Of a stretch of 64,000 nucleotides of DNA, positions 12,573-22,670 are shown piece after piece. The position numbers were made by a program, and so were the translations under genes. Position 1 is the first letter of the stretch, and the number at the start of each line of letters is the position of its first letter. Source of the DNA: Pyropia haitanensis (lineage: Eukaryota > Rhodophyta > Bangiophyceae > Bangiales > Bangiaceae); NCBI GenBank assembly GCA_008729055.1, contig SDUX01000008.1, positions 1,302,001-1,366,000 of the forward strand, read 5' to 3'. The notes beneath the pieces were generated by a model. The model searched no databases. It was not told the DNA's origin and saw only the letters and a list, made by a program, of their open reading frames with translations.

Positions 12573-13556
12573 ATGGCGACCGCCGGTGGCAGCAGCAGCC
12601 GCACCGGTAGCGTCAGCGGCGGCGGTGGCGGCGGCAGCGGCGGCAGCGGCGACGCCGATGCGATTTTGGTGGTGGAAATCGGGACCGGCGTGGACCTCCA
12701 CGGCCAGGACGCGACGGTCGCGGCGGTGCGCGCGTGCAAAGGTGCGGCGGGCCCACCCGACTTTGGGGCGGTGGACGTTGGAGGGGGTGGGGGGGGTGGG
12801 CTGGGATAGAGGGGGGGGGGTGTGGAGGAGGCAGGGGGGGGAGGCCTTGCCGTGTTGAATTGTCAAGTGGGAATAACGCCGCGATGCCGGCAGCTGCCTC
12901 GGCCACGAGTGGGCGACAGCTGTGCAGGTGACGCCGCGATGCCGGCAGCTGCCTCGGCCACGAGTGGGCGACAGCTGTGCAGCTGACGTGGGGTGCGCCT
13001 TTGCCGGGGTTGGGAGCGGCCGCCGCCACACTTGCCAGCCGTCTGCCCCGGCAGTTGCGGCGCGCGCCGTGGTTGTCAAACCCGACGCTGGACTTGGTTG
13101 GACGGGGCCAACCACGAGGGCTGCGCCTGCTGACGCACCACCCCTTTGTTTCCCCTATCCTTTAGTCCCCCCTCTTCTCCCCCTCCCCGCTCCGCCTCAA
13201 TGGCGGCATGTTTGGTACATTCTCCCCCCCTTCTCCCCCCGCCCCCCCCAACAGATGCCCTGACCTTTACCTCCCTCCCCTGCCTCGCGCGCCTCCTTCC
13301 CCGCGGCGACTTTTCGACCATGCGCGTCGGCGTGACGCTGGGCGTCCCGCCCGCGTACGCGGCGGGGGTGGACACCGCCGCCGTGGCGGCCGTCTTCCCC
13401 TACGGCACCGTATCGGTGACGGTGACGGACGGGGGGCTCGCCACCCCGTCGGGTGTGGTGCTGCCCGAGCAGCGCGACGCGCCGGGCAACGACACGGCGG
13501 TGGTCGTCGTCGCGGCGGTCCACGTGCGGGGGCCCGTTGAGGGCACCCCCGGCTGA
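12573..13556 (+). CDS. Lin0512-family conserved protein, two exons
   Basis: The spliced product (12573-12741 joined to 13255-13556) has 156 residues and matches the Lin0512 family (TIGR02058), small proteins of unknown biochemical role found in bacteria, plants and algae. Exon 1 carries the family signature VVEIGTGVDLHGQD followed by AAVRACK. The intron (512 bp) begins GTGCGG after AAAG and ends CCCAACAG. The join restores KDAL and continues through MRVGVTLGVP and VTVTDGGLATPSG to a Gly-Pro-rich end. The frame is open upstream, with ATGs at 12243, 12267 and 12435. The leader after 12435 is rich in Arg, Thr, Pro and Ala and could be an organelle transit peptide, so the true start may lie 5' of the one chosen. 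The core identification is solid. Confidence 0.82.
12877..12987. repeat. 55-bp tandem duplication in the Lin0512 intron
   Basis: The segment starting CGCCGCGATGCCGGCAGCTG at 12877 is repeated at 12932 with almost perfect identity. The two copies are contiguous, with a period of 55 bases, and lie wholly inside the intron. Confidence 0.85.
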
Positions 13557-14129
13557 CATGGTCTTTTCTGTGCATGTGGTCCCCGATGGTGAAGACCTAG
13601 TCAACTGTCACGTGGGACTGTCCGAAGAAAAGAAATGGATTCAAGGTGGACGGATGAGACGTGCGCGGCGTGGCAGAAGAACAACCAGCAACAAGGTTGG
13701 AAAGCAACTCCCTCCCCAGTATCTTTCTGCGCGAACTTCGTGCGGCCGCTGTGTGGCCTAGCAGCGACGTGTCGTGCGAAGGGCGATAGTGTGCGGCCGC
13801 CCTTCGGATGTCCAGCAGTACCGAATCAGCGCGAGCAAGCTGCACCTCTTGACCGCGCCATAGGGGGTCCCGAGAGCGGAGGGGCGGAGTGAGGAGAAGG
13901 CGCCTGCACGATAGTTTTCGGCGCGCCAACAGAAAATAGGCCTCGGCCGTGCGGTGCCGTGGCACCGCCGCGTGGCTACACGGGTGCTGCACTGTACACG
14001 GCGGCCCGCTGCTAGCTGGGGGGGGGGTAGAGGGCAGCGCTGCGTCACTCGTTGTAGCCCCGCCTCCTGTCCCGCCAGGCCAGGGTGGCCTCCGCCAGGC
14101 CACGGTGGCTCCCGCCAGGCCCAACACGG
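13557..14129. other. Intergenic, no feature seen
   Basis: Mixed-composition DNA between the Lin0512 gene and the foldback element. Short open frames on both strands have no recognisable domain. A G-run sits near 14020-14028. It probably holds the 3' UTR of the Lin0512 gene. Confidence 0.5.
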
Positions 14130-15006
14130 GGAAACACTCCGCTCCGACTCGAGACATTTACGCTCCGCATCGAGAGCTTTACGCTCCGGGTCCGTCCTGG
14201 GGCACGGTGAGGGCTTCCATCCTGCGGCTGGGGCGGACCCTCTCCGCCTCGAGTCTTAACCGTGGACCTATAGGATGCGCGCAATCTACCCGGGACCACA
14301 CGGTGGGGGTCGAATTTGAGGCTCTCATTCACTCTGTGCGACGACCTGAACCGCAGATTCACGCCACCGTCGCCCGCTGGCCTATATCTCGCGCGTCCCA
14401 TTCTCGACAGGATCAGGCCGCACACATGCCACGTTGCGCGCTTTTTTGAAAGTCATGCGTGCCGGATCTCGAAACCTTTCGTCTGAAAAACGCCCCCGCC
14501 CCGCGCCCCCGGGGCCCCCCGCGCCCCCGGGGCCCCCCGCGCCCCCGCGGGGCGCCCGCGCCGCCCGCGCCGCCCGCGCCGCCGCCCGCGCCGCCCGCGC
14601 CGCCCGCGCCGCCCGCGCCGCCCGCGCCGCCCGCGCCGCCCGCGCAGCCCGCGCCGCCGCCCGCGCCGCCCGCGCAGCCCGCGCCGCCGCCCGCGCCGCC
14701 CGCGCCGCCCGCGCCGCCGCCCGCGCCGCCCGCGCCGCCCGCGCCGCCCGCGCCGCCCGCGCCGCCCGCGCCGCCCGCGCCGCGCCAGCGACGCCCGTGC
14801 GCGCGCGCCTGCGCGTGCAATGCCTGGGCGCGCGTCCGCGCACACGTCGTCCGCACCCGCGCCGTCCGCGTCCGCGCCGCTGGCGCCCGCGCCGCGTCGC
14901 GCCACGAGCGCCGCTACGAAGAATCCCGGCCTCGCGGACCTGGCCCTTCTCTCTTCACTTCCGTCGGTTACAGTACTCTTCATGGACGCTCTCACCCAGT
15001 ACAGGC
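14130..15006 (+). repeat. Left inverted arm of the foldback element
   Basis: This is about 877 bp and is the reverse complement of the right arm over nearly all its length. Near the outer end, the words ACGCTCCGCATCGAGAG and TTTACGCTCCGG form short subrepeats. It continues through a conserved middle (14260-14460), then the GC-array, and ends at CAGTACAGGC. Confidence 0.85.
14550..14795. repeat. (CCCGCGCCG)n tandem array, left arm
   Basis: A tandem array made almost only of CCCGCGCCG, with occasional GCAGCC and extra GCC units. The mirror array in the right arm (about 17755-17880) is shorter, so the array length has changed since the arms arose. Open frames across it encode Pro/Ala, Ala/Arg or Gly/Arg runs, which are artefacts of the repeat. 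Confidence 0.85.
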
Positions 15007-15222
15007 AACCTTAACCCCTCCCTAATTTTCATTAACCCACCCTTAAGTGGCTCTAACCACCCCCTAAACGGCCCTAAGTGGGCTTTGCAACCTGAACCCC
15101 TCCCTAAGTTTCATTAACCCACCCCTAAGTGGCCCTAACCACCCCCTAAACGGCCCTAAGTGGCCTTAGCAACCTTAACCCCTCCCTACTTTTCATTAAC
15201 CACCCCCTAAACGGCCTAATAA
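15007..15222. repeat. 81/82-bp tandem repeats, about 2.7 copies
   Basis: Copies begin at 15008, 15089 and 15171 with AACCTTAACCCCTCCCTA or AACCTGAACCCCTCCCTA and contain CCCCCTAAACGGCCCTAAG. The last copy is truncated near 15222. They sit just inside the left arm of the foldback element. Confidence 0.85.
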
Positions 15223-16699
15223 CCCTTAATTTCAGGAAAAAAAGAGGAAAAGTCGCTCTAAAAGTGCTCAAAAACACGTCCCAAGTCAATTTTTCTGGAC
15301 ATCAAATTATCCTCGTTTAACGGCGCGTCTGATGCACGCACTCCCGTGTCGAACGGTTAGGGCACGTCCACCAATGTCGATATTCGCCGATATTCGTGCC
15401 ACGTAGGAAAAACGTGGCGCGTCGGGCCAAACGTGGCACTGATGCGGTCGTTCATCAATGTCAACGAGCTATTCCGGCCTAAAACGAACCCCCCTCAGCG
15501 AATAGACTTGATATAAGTGACGACATAACTTCCTCTCCGTACCCTGACGTCTGTTAGCTCCAGAGCTATCGCCGGGTCAAAACAGGGTGTTTTGGCCGAG
15601 CGATAGCCCTGGAGCCAACAGACCTTACCAATTGCCAGGGCGATGATTGGCTGAGAGCGTGCCACGTGTGGGCATCATTTCGACAGTGTGATAGTGAAGA
15701 GTTGTCAACACCAACGGCCTGGAACGAAGACGACGAACGGACCCGTGGTTTGGAAGGTAGCCTGTTGGTAGCCCCCGTCTCCACCGTAAGTCCACTTCAC
15801 GTGCTTCGCCTGATAGCTCGCCGATAGCCCGACCACCCAGACGCTGCCACGTATGTACACGTGGCGTCTTAAAACCACTCATTTAAGACTGATAGCCGAC
15901 ATTGGTGGACGTGCCCTTATCATGACCTCTAGTACTTGGCGTGCAAGCGTCGATTTGGCCCGCTTGCGGGACATCTCCACCCACAGTAACTCGGGATCGT
16001 GTCCGTTTCTGGATCTGATGCCTGTACCCTCTGCGCATGACCCGGACGGACCTTCATGCCAGGTCCGGTCATCATCGGACATCATGCGGCGACGCAAGGC
16101 CCGTACAGGTGCCAAAATCGGGGGTACACGTCTTTACGGTGCCATAACGGGCGTCCCCGACCTTTGCACACCGATTTTCTTGCGTCCCCAGTGGATGCGC
16201 ACCATCGACTTGCCCTGACCAAGTTATGGTTCGAATATTGTAAATTGGTCACTCCTGAGCCCCGACATGGTGCCTTGTGGTGTCTTATTGCAGAAGACAG
16301 GCAGACAGCTGAGCGTCAAGTGGCGTGTCCGTACAACCCATCAAGTCGGGTTCGACATAATCGATGGAGGGCTCCTCAGTGGGATGCAACATGGCGGAAA
16401 CCCCGGTTGGACCGGTCCCCCGGTCATTTGGGGGTCCCTGGGGACCCCCTCCAGAACCCCACCAGGAGGGCCTTTCCGCGCAGATGGCCAAGTGCCACGC
16501 TGCGGGAACGACTGTAGGACGTCCTGGGAGGGGTCTATGAGGTTGTAGAGCTCAAGAAATGACCTCAGGAGTGTCTCGAACGTCTAATTCTACCCTAAAC
16601 ACCCCCGAATGGGCCTTAGTACGCACGCAAGTCGGGTTGAATCGCCCATATTACGGCTAAGTCCCCCTAATAAGCTTAATATTGGGCCAAATAGGCTCA
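15223..16699. other. Centre of the foldback element, no gene recognised
   Basis: Moderate-GC DNA with only short open frames (for example 15853-16218 and 16056-16517) that show no transposase or other domain. The right part becomes rich in CCTAAT/CCCTAA words. I see no coding evidence. Confidence 0.5.
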
Positions 16700-17460
16700 T
16701 GATCCTCCCTAGTGATCCTTATACCACATTCATATTTTTATTTCACCTAATGCACCCCTAATGACGCCTAATGAGGCCTAAGTCACCTCAACCCAGCCTA
16801 ATATTACCCTAATGACCTGAAGTTCAGCCTGACCCACCTCTAATGACCCCTAATGCAGACTTAGCACGTTCCAAGTCCCACTTAAACCAGGAAAACGACT
16901 TAAGATTAGCCTTCATGGGCTCTTGATCCTCCCTAATGATCCTTATACCACATTCATTTTACCTAATCGACCTGAACCCACGCCTAACCCACCCTTAACC
17001 CACCTAACCATCCCCTAATCTCCTTAATGTACCCCTAATCACCTCAACTTTAACAAAACCACCCCCCAAGTGGTCTAATGTAGCCCTAATAGGGCCTTAA
17101 GGACCCTAAATGGGCACTTAGTTGTTGATTTGGACTTATAATGCGCCCTAATGGGCCTCAGATCTTCCTTAGTGATCCTTATACCACGTTCATTTCACGT
17201 AATCGACCTTAACCCACGCCTAACCCACCCTTAACCCACCGAACCATCCCTTAATCACCCTAATGTGCCCCGATTGTGCTAAAGTTCGGCCCAATCACCC
17301 CCGAAGTAGCCCAATGTGGCCCTAATGACGCCTTAATGGTCTGAAAGACGAACTTAGTTGTGTATTCGGACTTAAAGTGGGCCCTAATAGGCCCTTGATC
17401 CTCCCTAGTGATCCTCATACCACATTCATTTCACCTAATCGACCTTAACCCACGCCTCGT
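16700..17460. repeat. Tandem array with 224-236-bp unit, about 3-4 copies
   Basis: The word GATCCTCCCTAGTGATCCTT, followed by ATACCACATTCATTT, occurs at 16701, 16925, 17161 and 17397, giving steps of 224, 236 and 236 bases. Each is followed by an AACCCACGCCTAACCCACCC-like tract. The last copy breaks off into the right inverted arm. Confidence 0.8.
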
Positions 17461-17490
17461 CGACGGCATTCCCCAGCCGCTGCCGAGGCC

Positions 17491-18280
17491 GCCTGTACTG
17501 GGTGAGAGCGTCCATGAAGAGTACTGTAACCGACGGAAGTGAAGAGAGAAGGGCCAGGTCCGCGAGGCCGGGATTCTTCGTAGCGGCGCTCGTGGCGCGG
17601 CGCGGCGCGGGCGCCAGCGGCGCGGACGCGGACGGCGCGGGTGCGGACGACGTGTGCGCGGACGCACGCCCAGGCATTGCACGAGCGGGCGCGCGCGCAC
17701 GGGCGTCGCTGGCGCGGCGCGGGCGGCGCTGGCGCGGCGCGGCCGCGGGCGGCGCGGGAGCGGCGCGGGCGGCGGCGCGGGCGGCGCGGGCGGCGCGGGC
17801 GGCGCGGGCGGCGCGGGCGGCGCGGGCGGCGCGGGCGGCGCGGGCGGCGGCGCGGGCGGCGCGGGCGGCGCGGGCGCCCCGCGGGCGCGCGGGGGTCCCG
17901 GGGGCGCGGGGCGGCGGCGTTTTTCAGACGAAAGGTTTCGAGATCCGGCACGCATGACTTTCAAAAAAGCGCGCAACGTGGCATGTGTGCGGCCTGATCC
18001 TGTCGAGAATGGGACGCGCGAGATATAGGCCAGCGGGCGACGGTGGCGTGAATCTGCGGTTCAGGTCGTCGCACAGAGTGAATGAGAGCCTCAAATTCGA
18101 CCCCCACCGTGTGGTCCCGGGTAGATTGCGCGCATCCTATAGGTCCACGGTTAAGACTCGAGGCGGAGAGGGTCCGCCCCAGCCGCAGGCTGGAGGCCTT
18201 CACTGCGCACCCCGACGCCCCCGGAGTACAAAACACTCGATGCGGAGCGTAGATGTCTCGTGTCGGAGCGGAGTGTTTCC
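17491..18280 (-). repeat. Right inverted arm of the foldback element
   Basis: This is the reverse complement of the left arm and is about 790 bp long. It differs by a shorter (CCCGCGCCG)n array (about 17755-17880) and by a diverged stretch near 18195-18235. It ends outward at CGGAGTGTTTCC. Confidence 0.85.
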
Positions 18281-19218
18281 TTGTGCTCCCAGGCCGCGGG
18301 CTTCGCATCGGCGAGTGCGCAGACACTGCCGGCTGCCACCACCCGCCTGCGTGCCTGTCGCGAGCGGGGGCCGCCGCACGACCGGTTTCCTCGTGGCCGG
18401 TGGCGGGCTTGCGACCGCGTGCCCGAGCAGTCGCCCCCCATCTCCTTGCATGCCTGGCGGAGCTTGGGGGAGGGGGGGGTTCTCGTCGCGGAAGCTGGGA
18501 ACGACACCCTCCAGGATTGCATCTCTGAGGGGGTGTCCACCGGTCCCCCCACAAATCGGGCAGGACCCCCGAGATTAGACGAATCTCTACAGTGTCTTCT
18601 GGCGGTCAGCGAACGAGCCTGGCTCCGTTTTTTTTCCACGATGAGCGGCCAGTCGCCATGTGACGTGCACTCCGTGTAGCGTCACATCGATGCCCGCCTC
18701 CGCCGGACTCGCAGCTCTACGTGTCTCCGTCGCTCTCCCCCGCTCCCCCCACTCCGCTTCCCGTGATCCTCCCCCTCTGCTTTCCCCGCCCACCACCGGC
18801 GCCACGTCCCCGCCCCCCGAGTCCGCCTCTCACCCGCCGGCGCCCCTTCCCCCCCCCCCGCCGCTGCGCGCCCGCCTCCCCCCCCGCCGCCGCCGCCGCC
18901 GCCCACGCCATCCACCTCAACGCGGTGCGGCTGCCGCTTCCGGCGGGCGTCACCGCCGCCGCCGCGATCGTCGCCGCCGCCGCTGCCGCCGACGCGGCGT
19001 GTGCGCGGGTCGGCGGCGCCGCCGGCCGGCCGCCGCGGCGGCGGGATGGTGCCGGTGGGGGGGGCGTGCCCAGCCGCGATGGGAGGCGGCGCGGCGACAC
19101 GCCACCGCCACCGACGGTGCTGACGGGGCCGTTTGTGTTGCCGCGCGAGCGGGTGGTGGTGTGAGAGCCCTACCTGGCGGTCGTGGGTGGGGGGGGGGGG
19201 GGCGCCGCCGGTGGCCAG
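18281..19218. other. Leader region of the BAH gene, uncertain exons
   Basis: The first part (to about 18690) is ordinary intergenic DNA. From 18690 the plus strand is a Pro/Ala-rich open frame with ATGs at 18690 and 18721. One segment reads AIHLNAVRLPLPAGVTAAAA in the frame that later carries the BAH domain, but a stop at 19162-19164 separates them. It may hold upstream exons of the BAH gene. Splice sites cannot be fixed by eye. Confidence 0.35.
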
Positions 19219-19902
19219 TCCTACCACCGAGGCAAGGCGGCGGCCGGGGGCATGGGCGGCGGCGGCGCGTCGCGCATCGCGGTGTCGTCCATCCGCGGCG
19301 CGTCAATGATGGAGCTCGGCAGCGTCCACGCGGTCGCCCGTGGCGACGCGGTGCTCCTCCACCCAACGTACGACCTCGTCCGTTCATACGCGGCGGTCGT
19401 CGTCGACGTGCAAGTCGACGCCGCAGCGCCGGACACGCCGCTCGTGGACGTGTGCTGGCTGTACCGGTGGGAGGACTTGCCGGCCTTGTTGACGGGGGGG
19501 GGAGGCGGCGGTGACGGCCGCGGTGGCGGCAGCGGGGGTGGCGGCGGCGGTGGGGGTAGCGGCGGGGGTGGCGCCCGCGGCGCGCGCGACGATGAGCTCT
19601 TCTGGACGGACCGCGTGGACCGTCGGCAGCCGACAGCCGCGAATGTCGGCCAGGCCACGCTCATCGCGCCGGCCACGTACCGCGCGGCGGCAGCGGCGGC
19701 AGGGCTGCCTGCCGCCGCCGCCGCGGCTGCGGGCCGCCGCGGCAGCACGGCGCCGCCGCGGGGCGGCCAAGGCGGCGGAGGCGGCGGCGGTGGTGGTGGC
19801 GGCAGCGACAACAGGGGAGGCGGCGGCCCGGGCCGGCTGGCGGGCCGCGACGGGCCGCCGCCCGGTTCGCCGCGGCCGCCGCGGCCGCCGCCCGCGCTGT
19901 GA
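19219..19902 (+). CDS. BAH-domain protein (exon, possibly interrupted)
   Basis: Bromo-adjacent-homology domains bind nucleosomes or modified histone tails in chromatin proteins. About 19303-19690 reads GDAVLLHP, then a strand with DVCWLYRWEDLP (the domain's conserved W-Y-R segment), a long Gly-rich insertion, and DDELFWTDRVDRRQP followed by GQATLIAP, matching the E-L-F-x-S/T-D-x-x-D block. The frame then stays Gly/Ala/Pro-rich and stops with TGA at 19900-19902. Just after the stop, in the same frame, SVARAYDPVAHKLLPLP (about 19940-19990) resembles the C-terminal strand of a BAH domain. So the stop is either spliced out, a sequence error, or a real disabling mutation. An AG at 19217-19218 is a plausible acceptor for this exon. 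The overall protein family is not determined. Confidence 0.55.
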   Translation, partial: SYHRGKAAAGGMGGGGASRIAVSSIRGASMMELGSVHAVARGDAVLLHPTYDLVRSYAAVVVDVQVDAAAPDTPLVDVCWLYRWEDLPALLTGGGGGGDGRGGGSGGGGGGGGSGGGGARGARDDELFWTDRVDRRQPTAANVGQATLIAPATYRAAAAAAGLPAAAAAAAGRRGSTAPPRGGQGGGGGGGGGGGSDNRGGGGPGRLAGRDGPPPGSPRPPRPPPAL

Positions 19903-20009
19903 CGCGCCGCGGCCGCGGCGCACCGGCCTTTGCTCCGCCACTCCGTCGCCCGCGCGTATGACCCGGTCGCGCACAAGCTGCTGCCGCTGCCGCGGCCGCC
20001 GTGGCTGGC

Positions 20010-22670
20010 GGTGGGGGGGCTTGCGGTGGATCAGGGGACGAGGGTCCCTGCGCTGCGAGGATTCCCGTGGCTGCGCCGAGCACGCCCGCCAGCTGGCGGC
20101 GGTGGCGGGAGCGGCGGCGGCGACGGCACCCCCGAGCCACAGGCTGTCTTGCCCTGCCCCAGACCCCACCCGGCGATGGCGCGGCGACGCTGCAGACCGA
20201 CACAGACTTTCATGAGCGTACAGAACGTTAATTTATTGTCTTTTTGGGTTTGGGTTTGTCCTCGGTCACTGGAGCGAAAAACAGAACGAAGCTGATACCG
20301 AATTATGTCTCAGGAAGTATTCCAAGCCAAATGTGTGTGTCTCTTCCACGTGCCACTGGTAGCGATCGAACTTGTGCAAAGAACCATATATCAAAAGCGG
20401 ATCTGCAATAGAAAACAGCATGGAGGGGTAGCGGCAATGAGAGCGTGGGTAGCAGGGGGTTGCGCTGGTCACCAGCTGCCACTGCTTAACGGCAACCGAG
20501 CAATGGCAGCGTCGATAGCGATTGTGAAAGCGACGGGCGTGATAGAGGAGGTGGCCGAGGTGGCAGCGCCGGTGGCAGCCATGCCGGGAAGGTGATAGAC
20601 GCGCACGCCCAACTGGTGAAAGAAGCAAGAGCTTTGAGACGAGACAAAGAGGATGTGAGGATCAAGCGGTTCTTCTGTCGGGAAGGGGATTGAGGAAGGC
20701 AACGGAGGAAGGAGGCTGCAGACGGCGTCATTGCAGTGGCTGGGGGGACAATGGCGCCGCAGCTGCGCACCGACCTTCCTCTTTCCCCAATTCCGATGGC
20801 TGTCTCGGGCCGTCATCGCTGCCTAAACTCCCTCTCTTTTCAAGAAACCTTTGGCTGGCTTCACCCATTGTGTTTGTCGTGCACTGGCGGATCAAAAGAG
20901 AGGCACTGCGTAGGTCGAGGGCCGGGTTCTGCGGTTGGCGGGAACCCGACACCTGACGGTAGTAGAGCCCTCTTTTCTCGGCCGCACCGACGATTTCGTG
21001 CGTCGCCAATATGGCTGACGGCGCTTGTCGCGTTTGACAGGCGCGTACCCCAGGCGCCAGCGCCAGCTGATGCACACCAAATTCACCGTCCCAACAGGGC
21101 ACCCGCACCCAAATAAAGCTCGTGTCGAGCGCTCCCTTCCCCTCTCGGCCGTCCGGGATGACAGACGGCCCGCCGCGGCGGGCCGCCGCCGAGACCCCGC
21201 CCCGCCAGCCGCGGCCGACGGCACCCGCCGCTCCCGCGGCGGCGGCCGCTGCCGCGGCGCCACCCTGGCGCCACCGCACTGCCGCGGCGCCGCCACGGCG
21301 CCGCCGCGGCAGCGTCCCCCCCCCGCCCGCCGCGGCCGCACGACGCCCAGCCTCCGCCGCCGTCGCGGCAGCGACGGCGCGCCTCGACTGTCATCCCCCC
21401 CCGGGCCGTGACAGGCGGCAGTGGCGGCGGCAGGCTCCGCTGCGGGGGGCGGGGTGGGGGCTGGGGGGGGGGGGGGGGGTGGGGGGGGGAGAGGACAGAG
21501 GGGGGGGGGGGGGGGGTGTGGTCGCTCGCCCGGCAATCCCCGCCACGGCATTGGCACGACGACGCCCGCCGCCGCGTGCGGTGGCGGCCGGCGGCGGGCG
21601 CGTCGGCCCGCCGCGGCCGCGCCGTGCCGCGCCGCGGCGGCGGCGGCCGCGGCGGCGGCCGCGTGCGCGGCGGCGCGGCGCACGCGTGGGGGCCGCCGCA
21701 CCCCTGGCGGCGGTCCTCACTGCCGACCGGCGTGCTCCCACCCACCCCCCCCCCCCCCCCCCACCCCCTCGCTGCCCGACTCCGCCCCACACTCGTCCCC
21801 ACCCGTCCCCACCCCCACCGTGGGGTGACCCCAAGCTCTCCCCCCCCGCCCCCCCCCCCCCCCCACCGCCCCACGCCCCACCTCGTCGACGCGGCCACAA
21901 CCACGCGGCTGCCGTCCGGCCGTCGCGCGCGTGTCGCCGCCGCCGCCGCCGCCGCCGCCGTCGGCGCCACGACGGGCGGCCACGCCGGCGGGGCGGGCCG
22001 ACTCACCCGCGCGCCACCACCACCACCACCTCTGCTGCCGCCGCCGCCGCTGCCGCCGCTGCCGCCGCGGCCGTCGGTTCGGCCGGGACGAGCCGCGGGC
22101 CGCGCCCGCGGCGCGTCTGGTCCCCCGCCGCGGCCCCGCCCGTGTGGCCGCCCGCCGTCGCGTGGCGGGCCGCGCCGCCGCCGCGCGCGCGGGGCGGCCC
22201 GCGGGGGATCCCGCGGCGGCGGGGGCGCCCCGCGGGGAGCCCGCGCGGACGGGTGGCCGCCGCGTGGCCGCGGCGCCGCCGCCGTGCCCGCCGCGCCCGC
22301 CGCTTTACCTCGCACGCGCCGCGGCGCGGCGGGCCGCGGCGGCAGGGGTCGGTGCCAGCGGGCTCCCGCCCCCCCCCCACCGCGGCCGCACACGCCCCAG
22401 CTACCCCCCTCCCACCCACCGCCGGTGACAGTGCCCGCCTACACATCGGCACAGCGGCGGCAGCCGGGCATTCCCTGTCAACCGCGCACCCCCCTTCCGC
22501 CGCGGCCCCCCCCAACGCACTCCCACCAGCCGCGTCGCCGCGTCCCTTTTTCGCTCACCATCACATCACCACCCCTTGCTCAGTACCACCTCTCCTTCCC
22601 CTCCCCACCCGTCCGTTACGTTGCTCTGTGGGCCCCGTCTGCCCCCTGACTCTGCCTGCCAGCGCGGACC
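20010..22670. other. No confident gene; lower-GC island then GC-rich DNA
   Basis: 20.2-21.1 kb is noticeably lower in GC, with short frames on both strands and no domain. It may include the 3' end of the BAH gene. 21.1-22.6 kb is extremely GC-rich, with poly-G (21463-21514) and poly-C runs up to about 16 bases. Open frames there are Pro/Arg/Ala low complexity on both strands and are not supported as genes. Confidence 0.5.

Larger units (their letters stand above)
14130..18280. mobile_element. Large foldback (inverted-arm) element, non-autonomous
   Basis: Two long arms in inverted orientation (about 14130-15006 and 17491-18280) flank a 2.5-kb centre that is AT-richer than its surroundings. 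The arms match from the outer word GGAAACACTCCGCTCCGA to the inner word CTCACCCAGTACAGGC. The main length difference between them is a (CCCGCGCCG)n array. The centre carries direct repeats and no frame resembling a transposase, so the element would rely on a helper. This resembles foldback or long-TIR DNA elements, but the superfamily cannot be assigned. I found no clear target-site duplication. A segmental inverted duplication is the alternative reading. Confidence 0.75.

Noticed and set aside
14382..15025. Pro/Ala, Ala/Arg and Gly/Arg repeat proteins in the foldback arms
   Set aside because: All are translations of the (CCCGCGCCG)n array, and the same frames appear mirrored in the other arm.
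14550..17900. CRISPR-like array
   Set aside because: The repeats are contiguous GC-rich tandem units without spacers, and the genome is eukaryotic.
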